Notes: generated from the sequence alone by a model not told the origin. A stretch of 52,800 nt of DNA from Bradyrhizobiaceae bacterium (GCA_003963435.1 RXJC01000023.1:1-52800); one strand, 5' to 3'. Counted from the stretch's first letter, positions 31,545 through 42,986 are shown. A program made the numbers and translations.

Positions 31545-33611
31545 ATGCTTGATCTCGCAATCGTAGGCGGCGGCCCCGGCGGGCTGATGAGCGCCTGGTA
31601 TCTGAAGCGCAAGCTCGGCGACCTCTGCCGCGTCACCATCTACGAGGCCTCCGACCGGCTCGGCGGCAAGATCGTCACGCGCAAGTTCGATTCCGCGCCC
31701 GCGATGTACGAGGCCGGCGTTGCCGAGATCTACGACTACTCGATGACCGGCCCCGATCCGCTGCGCGAGCTGATCCAGCATTTCGGACTGCAGACCATTC
31801 CGATGGATGCCGAGCAGGTGCATCTCGGCGGCGAGCTTCTCAACGACGTTCCCGGCATGCGCCGCCGATACGGCGCCAAGACCGCCGCTGCGATCGAGGC
31901 CTTCCGCAAGCGCTGCACCGAGTTGATGTCGCCGATCGAGTATTACGAAGGCGTCGGCGCGCACGACAACGAGAATCCCTGGGCCTACAAGACCGCCGAG
32001 CAGGTGCTCGACGAGGAGGTCGACGACGAGACCGCCAAGCGCTTCTTCAAGGTGATGGCGCGCTCCGACATCGCGACCGAGAGCCACAACACCAACGGCC
32101 TCAACGCGCTCAAGAACTACCTGATGGACGTCGACGGCTATATCGGCCTCTATTCCATCCAGAACGGCAATGAGCAGCTGATCGAGTGCCTGCAGTCGGA
32201 GGTCAACGCCGACATCCAGCTCAATCACCGCGTGCTCGCCGTGGGCAAGGCGCCGACCGGCCGCTACCAGCTCAAGATGATGAACGGCAAGGGACCGGAA
32301 ACCCGTGACTTCGATCTCGTGCTGGTCTGCCTGCCGCATTCCTGGCTCGCCACGCTCGGCTGGGAAGGCGAGCAGCTGCGCAAGTCGATGGTCAAGCACG
32401 TCGCCTATTTCGACCGTCCCGCGCATTACCTGCGCGTCTCGATCCTGTTCGACACACCGTTCTGGGGCGAGAAGATTCCCGGCGCCTGGTTCATGTCGGA
32501 AGCCTTCGGCGGATGCTGCGTCTACAACGAGGGCGCGCGCCACGACGTCGGCAAGCACGGCGTGCTGAACTGGCTGATTCCCGGCTCCGACGCGCTGGCC
32601 TACGCCAATCTGTCGGACCACGAGCTGATCGAGGCCGCGCTGAAGTCGCTGCCGGCCTCGCTCGGCGATGCCCGCGCGCATTTCATGGAAGGCAAGATCC
32701 ACCGCTGGTTGTCGTCGGTGAACGCGATACCGGGCGGTCTGCCCGTGCGCGACGTCATGACCAACCACCGCCCCGAGCCGAAGGAGCATCCCGGCATCGT
32801 GGTGGTCGGCGACTATCTGTTCGACTCGACGCTGAACGGCCTGCTCGATTCCTCGGACGCCGCCACCGACATCATCCTGACCGAGATGATGCGCCTGCGC
32901 AGCGAGCGCGCGCAGCGGGAGCAGGACAAGCCGGTCTCCGACAAGATCGATCGCGATTATTTCGAGAACTACCGCGGCCTCGGTCCCTATCACGAGGCAT
33001 GGCGTCACTTCTCCGATCCTGATTATCTCACCAAGATGCTCGGTATCGTCTGGGGCAAGACCAAGGGCGCCAAGCTGCTCGTCGCCGGCTCGGCCAGCGG
33101 CGAGCTGGTGGGCGCGCTGCGTGATCGCGGCATCGATGCCTACGGCATCGAGAACAACCGCGCCATCCATGCCAAGACACCGAAGGCGCTGAAGAAGTAC
33201 AACAAGCTCGGCTCGATCACCGACATGCCGTTCAAGGACGGCGCGTTCGACTTCGTGTTCGAGACCAGTCTCTGCCACGTGTCCCCGAAGCAGGTGGTCC
33301 GCGCGATCCGCGAGCTGAACCGCGTGGTCAAGACCGGCCTCGTTTTCGGCTCGATCACCTCGGACATGGCACCGGCGCTGATCGACCGCTACGATCTCCT
33401 GCGCGGGGTCAAGAAGCTCGGCACCTGGTGGGAATGGTCCGAGCTGTTCTTCGGCAACGGGTTCGACCTGTCGATGCACCGCAACGATTGTGCCGATGCG
33501 CTCTGGGAGGCGACGCTCGCCGCGGGCAAGGGGCCCGGGCAGTGGTATGCCGACGCCGACAGCTTGCGCTATTCCTTCTTCGACAAGGTCGAGGACGAGG
33601 ACGACGACTAG
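31545..33611 (+). CDS. Fusion of FAD-dependent amine-oxidase domain and SAM methyltransferase domain
   Basis: A 688-residue protein with two enzyme domains. Residues 1 to about 450 are a flavin amine-oxidase/desaturase-like domain: FAD motif AIVGGGPGGLMSAW, the acidic ribose contact Glu34 with RLGGKI, and the C-terminal FAD-contact stretch VGDYLFDSTLNGLLDSSDAA (421-440). Residues about 505-640 are a class I methyltransferase: LLVAGSASGELVGAL (511-525), Glu536 and FDFVFETSLCHVSP (568-581). The protein ends in an acidic tail (EDEDDD). ATG 31545 is the start. The gene has its own space after the rpoC terminator and is followed 133 bases later by an ABC exporter, so a shared pathway is plausible. 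The substrate is unknown; an oxidation-plus-methylation of one molecule would fit. Confidence 0.85.
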   Translation: MLDLAIVGGGPGGLMSAWYLKRKLGDLCRVTIYEASDRLGGKIVTRKFDSAPAMYEAGVAEIYDYSMTGPDPLRELIQHFGLQTIPMDAEQVHLGGELLNDVPGMRRRYGAKTAAAIEAFRKRCTELMSPIEYYEGVGAHDNENPWAYKTAEQVLDEEVDDETAKRFFKVMARSDIATESHNTNGLNALKNYLMDVDGYIGLYSIQNGNEQLIECLQSEVNADIQLNHRVLAVGKAPTGRYQLKMMNGKGPETRDFDLVLVCLPHSWLATLGWEGEQLRKSMVKHVAYFDRPAHYLRVSILFDTPFWGEKIPGAWFMSEAFGGCCVYNEGARHDVGKHGVLNWLIPGSDALAYANLSDHELIEAALKSLPASLGDARAHFMEGKIHRWLSSVNAIPGGLPVRDVMTNHRPEPKEHPGIVVVGDYLFDSTLNGLLDSSDAATDIILTEMMRLRSERAQREQDKPVSDKIDRDYFENYRGLGPYHEAWRHFSDPDYLTKMLGIVWGKTKGAKLLVAGSASGELVGALRDRGIDAYGIENNRAIHAKTPKALKKYNKLGSITDMPFKDGAFDFVFETSLCHVSPKQVVRAIRELNRVVKTGLVFGSITSDMAPALIDRYDLLRGVKKLGTWWEWSELFFGNGFDLSMHRNDCADALWEATLAAGKGPGQWYADADSLRYSFFDKVEDEDDD

Positions 33612-33744
33612 CCACGGTGCGCGCGTCGAATTCGCCAATTGCTTTGCCGAATTCATCCTGATCGCATAGAATCGGTGCGATAGCGGTTGTCGCTATATCC
33701 TGCTTTCTCTGCGGTCATGCCGGCCGTCAGCATCGGTTGGTTTC

Positions 33745-35814
33745 ATGGCATCCAAGCCTCTCTCACCCGACGACAGGTCTCTCTCGCCTGACAAGCAGAA
33801 GCTTGCCGAGTCCAAGGCGGCCGAGCTCGACGACAAGCTTGCTGCCAAGGCGGATCTCGAGGACGAAGAGGACGACGAAGACGAGGCGGATGACGAGCTG
33901 GAGCTCGACGACGACGATGAGGACGAGGATCTCGTCGTCTTCACCGCCCGCGAAGCCGCCGGCGCCCTCGCGACCATCCTCGGCTTCGTCAAGCCTTTCG
34001 TGTCGAATTACAAGCAGATGCTGTCGTTCGTGGCGTTCGGCGTCTGCGTCGAGACGCTGTTCAACGTCATCATGCCGCTCAGCCTCAAGTTCCTGATCGA
34101 CGACGCGCTCGGCGAGGAGGATTTCCAGGCGCTGTACAAGATCCTCGGCGTGCTCGCCGTCGCGGGCATCTTCACCTCGATCGTCGCAGTCTGGTACGAG
34201 CGCTGGGATGCGCGGCTGGCGGCCTGCATCATCTCCGACGTCCGCAAGCGTCTGTTCGAGCACGTCCAGGACCTGCCCGCGGCTTATTTCGGCCGCACCA
34301 AGCGCGGCGAGATCCTGTCGCGCTTCTCGGTCGACCTCTCGGCCTTCGAAGGCTCGGTCAAGACCTTCGCCAACAGCGCTGCGCTGCCGTTTCTGGAATT
34401 GATTGCCGGCATCATCCTGATGGTGTTCCTGAACTGGCAGCTCGCGGTGGTCGCGCTGCTCGTGTTCCCGATTACGCTGATCGGCCCGCGTATTCTCACC
34501 CCCAAGGCGGTGCAGGCCAATTACGAGCAGAAGCTCAACGAGAGCGCGCTGCTCGGCATGGTGCAGGAGAACGTGGCGGCGCAGGCCGTGATCAAGGCGT
34601 TCAGCCTGCAACGCAAGATGTTCGGCTTCTTCACCTTCCGAAACGACGCGACGCGCGACAAGATCGCCTCGGCCGCGTTCCTGTCGACCATGGTCGAGCG
34701 CACGGTCACCATCTCGGTATTGTTGCTGCACCTCGTGGTGCTCGCGATCGGCGCCTATCTGGCGACCAAGGGCCAGATCACCATCGGCACCTTCGTCACT
34801 TTCGAGAGCGCGTTCTGGGAAGTCTCCTACAACATCGCTCATGTCATGCATTTCATCCCGGTGTCGATCTCCTCGGCCGCGGCGATCCGGCACATGCAGG
34901 AGCTGCTGGACGAGCCGACCCGCGCCGCCGATCGTCCCGGCGCGCCCGACCTGCCGCGCATCACCAACGACATCACCTTCGACCATGTCAGCTTCCAGTA
35001 CGAGGGCAGCCAGACGCCGGTGCTGGACAATCTCAGCCTCAAGCTCAACGCAGGCAAGCGCATCGCGATCGTCGGCCCGAGCGGCTCCGGCAAGAGCACG
35101 CTGCTCAACCTGATCCTGCGGCTCTACGTGCCCAACGAGGGGCGCGTCGCCATCGACGGCGTCGACGTGCGCAAGGTGACGCTGGATTCGCTGCGCCGGA
35201 GCATGGCGGTGGTGTTCCAGGAGAACATGCTGTTCAACATGTCGATCCGCGAGAACATCCGGCTCGGCAAGGAGGGCGCGACCGACGAGGAGGTGGAGGA
35301 GGCGGCCAAGAAGGCCGAGATCCACCGCTACATCATGAGCCTGCCGCAGCGCTACGACACGCCGGTCGGGGAGCGTGGCGATACCCTCTCGGGTGGCCAG
35401 CGCCAACGCATTGCAATCGCGCGCGCGATCATCCGCAACCCATCCGTGCTGCTGCTGGACGAGGCCACCTCGGCGCTGGACCAGACCACGGAAGCGGCGA
35501 TCAACCGCACCCTGCTGAAGGTCGCCAAGGGCCGCACCATGATCTGGTCCACCCACCGCCTGACGTCGGTGGTCGAGATGGACGAGATCATCGTGATTTC
35601 CGGGGGCAGGGCGATCGAGCGCGGTTCGCATGCCCAGCTGCTCGCCAAGAACGGGACCTATCGCAAGCTGTGGAACGACCAGATCCACCAGCCGCATGGC
35701 GCGGCGGCTCCCGCCGACGACGGCAGAGACGATGACGACGAAGACGACCTCGAGGATGACGACGAGGAGGATGATGAGGATGAAGACGAGGACGAGGACG
35801 AGGACGAGGACTGA
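33745..35814 (+). CDS. ABC exporter (membrane and ATPase domains fused) with highly acidic ends
   Basis: A 689-residue half-transporter. A membrane domain of about six segments (about residues 75-380) is followed by an ATPase domain with Walker A GPSGSGKST (444-452), Q-loop FQEN, signature LSGGQ (548-552), Walker B VLLLDEA (568-574) and H-loop STHR. This is the MsbA/type IV exporter layout, acting as a homodimer in the inner membrane. Unusual are the acidic ends: residues 39-62 are nearly all Asp/Glu and so are 658-689, the last encoded by GACGAG repeats. The substrate may be the product of the oxidase-methyltransferase upstream, which also ends in acidic residues. The substrate itself cannot be predicted. 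Confidence 0.88.
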   Translation: MASKPLSPDDRSLSPDKQKLAESKAAELDDKLAAKADLEDEEDDEDEADDELELDDDDEDEDLVVFTAREAAGALATILGFVKPFVSNYKQMLSFVAFGVCVETLFNVIMPLSLKFLIDDALGEEDFQALYKILGVLAVAGIFTSIVAVWYERWDARLAACIISDVRKRLFEHVQDLPAAYFGRTKRGEILSRFSVDLSAFEGSVKTFANSAALPFLELIAGIILMVFLNWQLAVVALLVFPITLIGPRILTPKAVQANYEQKLNESALLGMVQENVAAQAVIKAFSLQRKMFGFFTFRNDATRDKIASAAFLSTMVERTVTISVLLLHLVVLAIGAYLATKGQITIGTFVTFESAFWEVSYNIAHVMHFIPVSISSAAAIRHMQELLDEPTRAADRPGAPDLPRITNDITFDHVSFQYEGSQTPVLDNLSLKLNAGKRIAIVGPSGSGKSTLLNLILRLYVPNEGRVAIDGVDVRKVTLDSLRRSMAVVFQENMLFNMSIRENIRLGKEGATDEEVEEAAKKAEIHRYIMSLPQRYDTPVGERGDTLSGGQRQRIAIARAIIRNPSVLLLDEATSALDQTTEAAINRTLLKVAKGRTMIWSTHRLTSVVEMDEIIVISGGRAIERGSHAQLLAKNGTYRKLWNDQIHQPHGAAAPADDGRDDDDEDDLEDDDEEDDEDEDEDEDEDED
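35785..35812 (+). repeat. GACGAG hexanucleotide repeat in the exporter C terminus
   Basis: Tandem GACGAG units code for alternating Asp-Glu at the extreme C terminus, immediately before the TGA at 35812. Such tracts can gain or lose units in frame by slippage, so tail length may vary between strains. Confidence 0.8.
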
Positions 35815-36213
35815 CCGGGCGCGCCGATTCTCTGATTCCGGTCATCAATAGTCGCTCGGTTTCAGGTCGTGACCATTCGAAAATTCGGTCGGATAGCTCT
35901 CATGCGGACTAGTCAGGACCGTTAAAAGGCCCGAACAGGCGACATCGCGGGCGGTTGTCGAGCCCGAGAGCCGTCGTCGACCAGAGGGGGAGTCCCGCGC
36001 CGATGGCCGCCGAAACCCAAAAATTAACGCGCATTAACTCGTTACGAGCAAAAAGCGACTGCCCAGGGATATAAAAGTTCTTTTTGCCCGGACTTAAATG
36101 ATCCCGCGAGGTGGCGAAACGGGGGCGGCGGTCTTATATCCGGGTGACGCGGCGAAAGCCGCAAATAGCGATTTTGACAGGCTCCTGAAGCGCTTCGTGA
36201 CTGTCGTTTCGCC

Positions 36214-36242
36214 TTGACTTGAGCGATTCTCACTTATAGAAA
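36214..36242 (+). promoter_or_regulatory. Candidate sigma-70 promoter of the rpsL-fusA-tuf-S10 cluster
   Basis: TTGACT (36214-36219) preceded by C, a 17-base spacer, then TAGAAA (36237-36242) within CACTTATAGAAAGC. The -35 matches the CTTGAC form typical of alphaproteobacteria. A perfect TTGACA at 36174-36179 lacks a -10 partner. Confidence 0.5.
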
Positions 36243-36422
36243 GCGCCTCACTTAACGACAGGCGGTGAGCATCGCCAGCGTCGGAACGGGCCACCCGTCA
36301 GACCTCCAAAGACTAGAGCCGCAAGGACTAGATCCCCGAGGGTCGCTCAAGGCGGGCACCAACCTCGACGAATGCCGCTCAAACGCTGTCGATCATAGCT
36401 AGGCAATGCCAGTGCGATTCTA

Positions 36423-36447
36423 GTTCTCTTGAGCTCGTTCTCTTGAG
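36423..36447 (+). repeat. Direct repeat GTTCTCTTGAG x2 in the rpsL leader
   Basis: The 11-mer occurs at 36423-36433 and 36437-36447, separated by CTC, giving a 14-base period. It lies about 260 bases before rpsL. Function unknown; it may be a tandem regulator site or chance duplication. Confidence 0.6.
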
Positions 36448-36478
36448 ATCGAATTCGGATGCATGACCTCAGTGTACG

Positions 36479-36503
36479 GGCCTCGGCTTTGCGCCGAACG
36501 GCC
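36479..36503 (+). repeat. Bulged hairpin in the rpsL leader
   Basis: GGCC-TCGGC pairs with GCCGA-(AC)-GGCC around a TTTGC loop, nine base pairs with a 2-base bulge, followed by TTAAT. It could act as a weak attenuator or protein-binding element in the leader; no U-run is present. Confidence 0.35.
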
Positions 36504-36706
36504 TTAATACTGCGGTCCTCTGTGGCGTCGAAGCGCTTTCCGCCCGGTGACGGGGCGGTTGGCGCAATTTCGCTTTGCGCGGATTGTTCCGCGGAAGGCG
36601 GCCTCGTCGGGCGGGCAGCTCGAAAGAATTTGCAGTCCCCGCAACGGGCTGCGCCAAGACAGTGGATCCGAACAGGGTTCGCAACAGAACAAAGGGTAAG
36701 GCCAGG

Positions 36707-37078
36707 ATGCCGACGATCAACCAGCTGATCGCTCAACCGCGTGAAGTGCAGAAGTCGCGCAAGAAGGTGCCGGCGCTGCAGCAGTCGCCGCAGAAGCGTG
36801 GTGTTTGCACCCGCGTCTACACCACGACCCCGAAGAAGCCGAACTCGGCGCTTCGTAAGGTCGCCAAGGTGCGCCTGACCAACGGCTTCGAGGTGATCGG
36901 CTACATCCCCGGTGAAGGCCATAACCTTCAGGAGCACTCGGTGGTCATGATCCGCGGCGGTCGCGTCAAGGACTTGCCCGGCGTGCGCTACCACATCCTC
37001 CGCGGCGTTCTGGATACCCAGGGCGTCAAGAACCGTAAGCAGCGTCGTTCGAAGTACGGCGCGAAGCGTCCGAAGTAA
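36707..37078 (+). CDS. rpsL: 30S ribosomal protein S12
   Basis: A 123-residue S12 with [12 protein letters not shown] and the decoding-centre loops [12 protein letters not shown] (Lys43-Lys44) and [13 protein letters not shown] (Lys88). The lysines changed in streptomycin-resistant mutants are the sensitive type. ATG 36707 is used; the frame is open upstream to 36575, but that stretch is not S12. First gene of the str operon, 15 bases before rpsG. Normal length. Confidence 0.98.
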   Translation: MPTINQLIAQPREVQKSRKKVPALQQSPQKRGVCTRVYTTTPKKPNSALRKVAKVRLTNGFEVIGYIPGEGHNLQEHSVVMIRGGRVKDLPGVRYHILRGVLDTQGVKNRKQRRSKYGAKRPK

Positions 37079-37564
<486 letters not shown>

Positions 37565-37597
37565 CGGCGACACACTCGGACTCGCAAGGAACCACCC

Positions 37598-39670
37598 ATG
37601 CCCCGCCAACATGCCATCGAGGACTACCGTAACTTCGGTATCATGGCGCATATCGACGCCGGCAAGACCACGACGACCGAGCGCATCCTCTATTACACCG
37701 GCAAGAGCCACAAGATCGGCGAAGTGCACGAAGGTGCCGCGACGATGGACTGGATGGCGCAGGAGCAGGAGCGTGGCATCACGATCACCTCGGCTGCGAC
37801 CACCGCGTTCTGGGCCGGCAAGCGCCTGAACATCATCGACACTCCCGGTCACGTCGACTTCACCATCGAAGTCGAGCGTAGCTTGCGCGTGCTCGACGGC
37901 GCCGTCTGCGTGCTCGACTCCAACCAGGGCGTCGAGCCCCAGACCGAGACCGTCTGGCGCCAGGGCGACAAGTACAAGGTTCCGCGCATCGTCTTCGCCA
38001 ACAAGATGGACAAGATCGGCGCGGACTTCTTCAAGTGCCTGGCCGACATCGTTGATCGCCTCGGCGCCAAGCCCGTCGCGATCCAGCTTCCGATTGGCGC
38101 CGAGAACAACTTCCGGGGTCTCGTCGACCTCGTGAAGATGAAGGGCGTGATCTGGAACGACGAGTCGCTCGGCGCGAAGTTCGACTATGTCGACATTCCT
38201 GAAGACCTCGTCGACCAGGCCAAGGAATACCGCGAGAAGATGGTGGAAGCCGCCGTCGAGCTCGACGACGACGCCATGGCCGCCTATCTCGACGGCAAGG
38301 AGCCGGACGAGGCGACATTGAAGCGCCTGATCCGCAAGGCGGTTCTGACCGGCGCGTTCTATCCCGTGCTGTGCGGCTCGGCCTTCAAGAACAAGGGCGT
38401 GCAGCCGCTGCTCGACGCCGTGGTTGACTATCTGCCGTCGCCGCTCGACGTGCCCGCGATCAAGGGCACCGACGACAAGGGCAACGAAGTCGTGCGCAAG
38501 GCGGACGACAAGGAGCCGCTGGCGCTGCTCGCGTTCAAGATCATGGACGACCCGTTCGTCGGCACTATCACCTTCTGCCGCATCTACTCCGGCGTTCTGG
38601 TGAGCGGCACCGGCGTCGTGAACTCGACGCGCGAGAAGAAGGAGCGCATCGGGCGCATGCTGTTGATGCATGCGAACAACCGCGAAGACATCAAGGAAGC
38701 CTATGCCGGCGACATCGTCGCGCTGGCTGGCCTGAAGGAAGCGCGCACCGGCGACACGCTGTGCGATCCCGACAAGCAGGTGATCCTTGAGAAGATGGAA
38801 TTCCCCGAGCCGGTCATCGAGATCGCGATCGAGCCGAAGTCCAAGGCCGACCAGGAGAAGCTGGGCGTGGCGCTGGCCAAGCTCGCCGCGGAGGATCCGT
38901 CCTTCCGCGTGTCGACCGACCACGAGTCCGGCCAGACCATCCTCAAGGGCATGGGCGAGCTCCATCTCGACATCAAGGTCGACATCCTCAAGCGTACCTA
39001 CAAGGTCGACGCCAACATCGGCGCGCCTCAGGTCGCCTTCCGTGAGCGCGTCACCAAGCGGGTCGAGCACAGCTACACCCACAAGAAGCAGACCGGCGGT
39101 ACCGGCCAGTTCGCGGCGGTGTCCTTCATCGTCGAGCCGAACGAGCCCGGCAAGGGCTACGAGTTCGAGTCGAAGATCGTCGGCGGCGCGGTGCCGAAGG
39201 AATACATCCCCGGCGTCGAGAAGGGCCTGGAGAGCGTGCTGTCCTCCGGCGTGGTCGCGGGCTTCCCCGTGGTCGACGTCAAGGTGCAGCTCGTCGACGG
39301 CAAGTATCACGACGTCGACTCGTCGGCGCTCGCCTTCGAAATCGCCTCGCGTGCCTGCTTCCGCGAAGCGCTGCAGATGGGCAAGTCCGTCCTGCTCGAG
39401 CCGATCATGAAGGTCGAGGTGGTGACCCCGGAAGACTACACCGGTTCGGTCATCGGCGACCTGAATTCGCGGCGCGGTCAGATCCAGGGTCAGGACATGC
39501 GCGGCAACGCCAACGTCATCAATGCGATGGTGCCGCTCATGAACATGTTCGGTTACGTGAACAACCTGCGCTCGATGAGCCAGGGTCGCGCGACCTTCAC
39601 CATGCAGTTCGACCACTACGCAGAAGCGCCGGCCAACGTGTCGGCAGAAGTCCAGAAGAAGTTTGCCTGA
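37598..39670 (+). CDS. fusA: Translation elongation factor G
   Basis: A 690-residue EF-G. The GTPase motifs are [12 protein letters not shown] (P-loop, about residue 15 on), [11 protein letters not shown] (switch I), DTPGHVDF (switch II) and NKMDK. The C-terminal domains IV and V are complete ([20 protein letters not shown] onward). EF-G drives translocation and, with RRF, ribosome recycling. It follows rpsG by 33 bases and precedes tuf by 40 bases in the standard str order. Confidence 0.98.
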   Translation: MPRQHAIEDYRNFGIMAHIDAGKTTTTERILYYTGKSHKIGEVHEGAATMDWMAQEQERGITITSAATTAFWAGKRLNIIDTPGHVDFTIEVERSLRVLDGAVCVLDSNQGVEPQTETVWRQGDKYKVPRIVFANKMDKIGADFFKCLADIVDRLGAKPVAIQLPIGAENNFRGLVDLVKMKGVIWNDESLGAKFDYVDIPEDLVDQAKEYREKMVEAAVELDDDAMAAYLDGKEPDEATLKRLIRKAVLTGAFYPVLCGSAFKNKGVQPLLDAVVDYLPSPLDVPAIKGTDDKGNEVVRKADDKEPLALLAFKIMDDPFVGTITFCRIYSGVLVSGTGVVNSTREKKERIGRMLLMHANNREDIKEAYAGDIVALAGLKEARTGDTLCDPDKQVILEKMEFPEPVIEIAIEPKSKADQEKLGVALAKLAAEDPSFRVSTDHESGQTILKGMGELHLDIKVDILKRTYKVDANIGAPQVAFRERVTKRVEHSYTHKKQTGGTGQFAAVSFIVEPNEPGKGYEFESKIVGGAVPKEYIPGVEKGLESVLSSGVVAGFPVVDVKVQLVDGKYHDVDSSALAFEIASRACFREALQMGKSVLLEPIMKVEVVTPEDYTGSVIGDLNSRRGQIQGQDMRGNANVINAMVPLMNMFGYVNNLRSMSQGRATFTMQFDHYAEAPANVSAEVQKKFA

Positions 39671-39710
39671 TTGTCGTCGGTCTCAAGCTGACGATTGAAC
39701 GGAGAGTCAA

Positions 39711-40901
<1,191 letters not shown>

Positions 40902-40919
40902 TTGCGAGAATAGGGACGG

Positions 40920-40949
40920 CGAGTAGCGAATGGTGACATTCGCTATTCG
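40920..40949 (+). repeat. Hairpin with TTCGCTA repeats between tuf and rpsJ
   Basis: CGAGTAGCGAATG (40920-40932) pairs with CATTCGCTATTCG (40937-40949) around a GTGA tetraloop, 13 base pairs with one G-U. The 3' arm continues into a tandem heptamer TTCGCTA TTCGCTA TTCGC. No T-run follows, so it looks like an interspersed repeat or RNA processing site between the str and S10 operons. Confidence 0.65.
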
Positions 40950-40982
40950 CTATTCGCCACCCACTGAAGAGAGACCACGGCA

Positions 40983-41291
40983 ATGAACGGCCAAAACATT
41001 CGTATCCGTCTCAAGGCGTTCGACCATCGTATCCTCGATACGTCGACCCGCGAGATCGTGAACACGGCGAAGCGCACCGGCGCGCAGGTCCGCGGACCCA
41101 TTCCGCTGCCCACCCGCATCGAGAAGTTCACCGTCAACCGTTCGCCCCACGTCGACAAGAAGAGCCGCGAGCAGTTCGAGATGCGCACTCACAAGCGCCT
41201 GCTCGACATCGTCGATCCGACCCCGCAGACCGTCGATGCTTTGATGAAGCTCGACCTGGCCGCTGGTGTCGACGTCGAGATCAAGCTCTAA
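40983..41291 (+). CDS. rpsJ: 30S ribosomal protein S10
   Basis: A 102-residue S10 (NusE): [19 protein letters not shown], then [20 protein letters not shown] and the [17 protein letters not shown] loop. Besides its place in the 30S head, S10 is the NusG-binding partner that couples transcription to translation. It starts the S10 operon, 81 bases after tuf and 51 before rplC. GAGAGACCACGGCA precedes the ATG. Normal length. Confidence 0.98.
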
Positions 41292-41342
41292 GATTTTGGA
41301 TCCCGTTCGCGTAAGCGGACAAAGAGAACAGGAAGCAAGCCG

Positions 41343-42053
41343 ATGCGCTCCGGAGTGATCGCACAAAAGGTCGGGATGACGCGGGTCTTCACGGAGGCCG
41401 GCGAACATATCCCCGTGACCGTGCTGAAGCTCGGCAATTGCCAGGTCGTAGGCCACCGCACCGAAGAGAAGAACGGTTACGTCGCGCTCCAGCTCGGTTC
41501 TGGTGCCCGCAAGACCGTTTACATGCCGAAGGCTGAGCGCGGCCAGTTCGCGGTCGCCAAGGTCGAGCCGAAGCGCCGCGTCGAGGAATTCCGCGTCACC
41601 GCGGATGCGATGATCCCGGTCGGCGCCGAGATCCAGGCCGATCACTTCGTCGTCGGCCAGTTCGTCGACGTCACCGGCACCTCGGTCGGTAAGGGCTTCG
41701 CCGGCGGCATGAAGCGCTGGAACTTCGGCGGTCTGCGCGCCACCCACGGTGTGTCGATCTCGCACCGTTCGATCGGTTCGACCGGCGGCCGTCAGGACCC
41801 CGGCAAGACCTGGAAGAACAAGAAGATGCCCGGCCACATGGGTGTCGATCGCATCACCACGCTCAACCTTCGCGTCGTCCAGACCGATGTCGAGCGCGGC
41901 CTGATCCTCGTCGAAGGCGCCGTTCCCGGCTCCAAGGGCGGCTGGATTCGCGTGCGCGACGCCGTCAAGAAGCCGCTGCCGAAGGAAGCTCCGAAGCCCG
42001 GCAAGTTCAAGGTTGCTGGCGACGAAGCCGCTCCGGCCGCGCAGGAGGCGTGA
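41343..42053 (+). CDS. rplC: 50S ribosomal protein L3
   Basis: A 236-residue L3 ([20 protein letters not shown]). The central extension with [20 protein letters not shown] holds Gln151, equivalent to the methylated glutamine of E. coli L3, which reaches towards the peptidyl transferase centre. The C-terminal tail is Lys/Pro/Ala-rich and longer than in E. coli (209 residues), common in alphaproteobacteria. It ends one base before the rplD ATG. Confidence 0.97.
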   Translation: MRSGVIAQKVGMTRVFTEAGEHIPVTVLKLGNCQVVGHRTEEKNGYVALQLGSGARKTVYMPKAERGQFAVAKVEPKRRVEEFRVTADAMIPVGAEIQADHFVVGQFVDVTGTSVGKGFAGGMKRWNFGGLRATHGVSISHRSIGSTGGRQDPGKTWKNKKMPGHMGVDRITTLNLRVVQTDVERGLILVEGAVPGSKGGWIRVRDAVKKPLPKEAPKPGKFKVAGDEAAPAAQEA

Positions 42054-42054
42054 G

Positions 42055-42675
42055 ATGGAATTGAAGGTCACCACCCTCGAAGGTAAGGAAGCGGGCTCCG
42101 TCCAGCTCTCCGACGCCATTTTCGGCCTCGAGCCGCGCGAAGATATCATCGCGCGCTGCGTTCAGTGGCAGCTCAACAAGCGTCAGGCCGGCACGCACAA
42201 GGCCAAGGGCCGCGCCGAGATCTGGCGCACCGGCAAGAAGATGTACAAGCAGAAGGGCACCGGCGGTGCTCGTCACGGCTCGGCCCGCGTGCCGCAGTTC
42301 CGTGGCGGCGGCCGTGCCTTCGGTCCGGTGGTGCGCTCGCACGCCACCGACCTGCCGAAGAAGGTCCGTGCGCTCGCGCTGAAGCATGCGCTCTCGGCCA
42401 AGGCCAAGGACGGCGATCTCGTCGTGATCGAGAAGGCCGCGCTGGAAGCCGCCAAGACCAAGGCGCTGCTCGGTCACTTTTCGGGCCTCGGGCTCACCAA
42501 CGCGCTGATCATCGACGGCGCCGAGCTCAACAACGGCTTTGCCGCCGCGGCCCGCAACATCCCGAACATGGACGTGCTGCCGATCCAGGGCATCAACGTC
42601 TACGACATCCTGCGCCGTCAGAAGCTCGTTCTGACCAAGGCCGCCATCGATGCGCTGGAGGCGCGCTTCAAATGA
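42055..42675 (+). CDS. rplD: 50S ribosomal protein L4
   Basis: A 206-residue L4. The tunnel-lining extended loop is seen in [19 protein letters not shown] and the following [13 protein letters not shown]4 contacts the exit tunnel near the macrolide site and, in E. coli, regulates the S10 operon by binding its leader; whether that happens here is unknown. ATG 42055 lies one base after the rplC stop. Its end forms an ATGA overlap with rplW. Confidence 0.97.
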   Translation: MELKVTTLEGKEAGSVQLSDAIFGLEPREDIIARCVQWQLNKRQAGTHKAKGRAEIWRTGKKMYKQKGTGGARHGSARVPQFRGGGRAFGPVVRSHATDLPKKVRALALKHALSAKAKDGDLVVIEKAALEAAKTKALLGHFSGLGLTNALIIDGAELNNGFAAAARNIPNMDVLPIQGINVYDILRRQKLVLTKAAIDALEARFK

Positions 42676-42974
42676 CGAAGAACATCGAGGCTCGCCACTA
42701 CGACGTGATCGTGGCTCCGGTCGTGACCGAAAAGGCGACGATCGCTTCCGAGCACAACAAGGTGCTGTTCAAGGTGGCCGCGAAGGCGACCAAGCCGCAG
42801 ATCAAGGAAGCGATCGAGAAGCTGTTCGACGTCAAGGTCAAGAGCGTCAACACGCTGGTCCGCAAGGGCAAGACGAAAGTCTTCCGCGGCAATCTCGGCT
42901 CGCAGTCGAACACCAAGCGCGCGATCGTGACCCTCGAAGAGGGTCACCGGATCGACGTCACCACCGGTCTGTAA
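42672..42974 (+). CDS. rplW: 50S ribosomal protein L23
   Basis: A 100-residue L23 ([20 protein letters not shown]). It lies at the tunnel exit, where it docks trigger factor and SRP. The conserved [15 protein letters not shown] segment is visible. The start overlaps the rplD stop (ATGA), so the two are coupled. The reading frame is open far upstream inside rplD, but this is the only sensible start. rplB follows by 12 bases. Confidence 0.97.
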   Translation: MTKNIEARHYDVIVAPVVTEKATIASEHNKVLFKVAAKATKPQIKEAIEKLFDVKVKSVNTLVRKGKTKVFRGNLGSQSNTKRAIVTLEEGHRIDVTTGL

Positions 42975-42986
42975 GGTCGCACGACG

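Larger units (their letters stand above)
35815..36706 (+). other. Long gene-free stretch before rpsL
   Basis: These 892 bases hold no convincing gene on either strand. A promoter candidate is at 36214-36242; if used, it gives a leader of about 460 bases. The leader carries two copies of an 11-mer (36423-36447) and a bulged hairpin (36479-36503). AT-richer patches occur at 36016-36090 (TTAACGCGCATTAACTCG, then GGGATATAAAAG). A weak inverted repeat TGACCGG (35812-35818)/CCGGTCA (35838-35844) follows the exporter gene, but it is a poor terminator. Confidence 0.5.

Noticed and set aside
33763..35697. 644-codon open frame antisense to the ABC exporter
   Set aside because: The exporter has every ABC motif; the antisense product is an Arg/His/Asp-rich shadow.
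36174..36202. Perfect TTGACA at 36174-36179 as rpsL promoter
   Set aside because: No acceptable -10 at 16-18 bases; the site at 36214-36242 fits better.
36827..36973. Streptomycin-resistance type rpsL
   Set aside because: Lys43 and Lys88 are both the wild-type residues.
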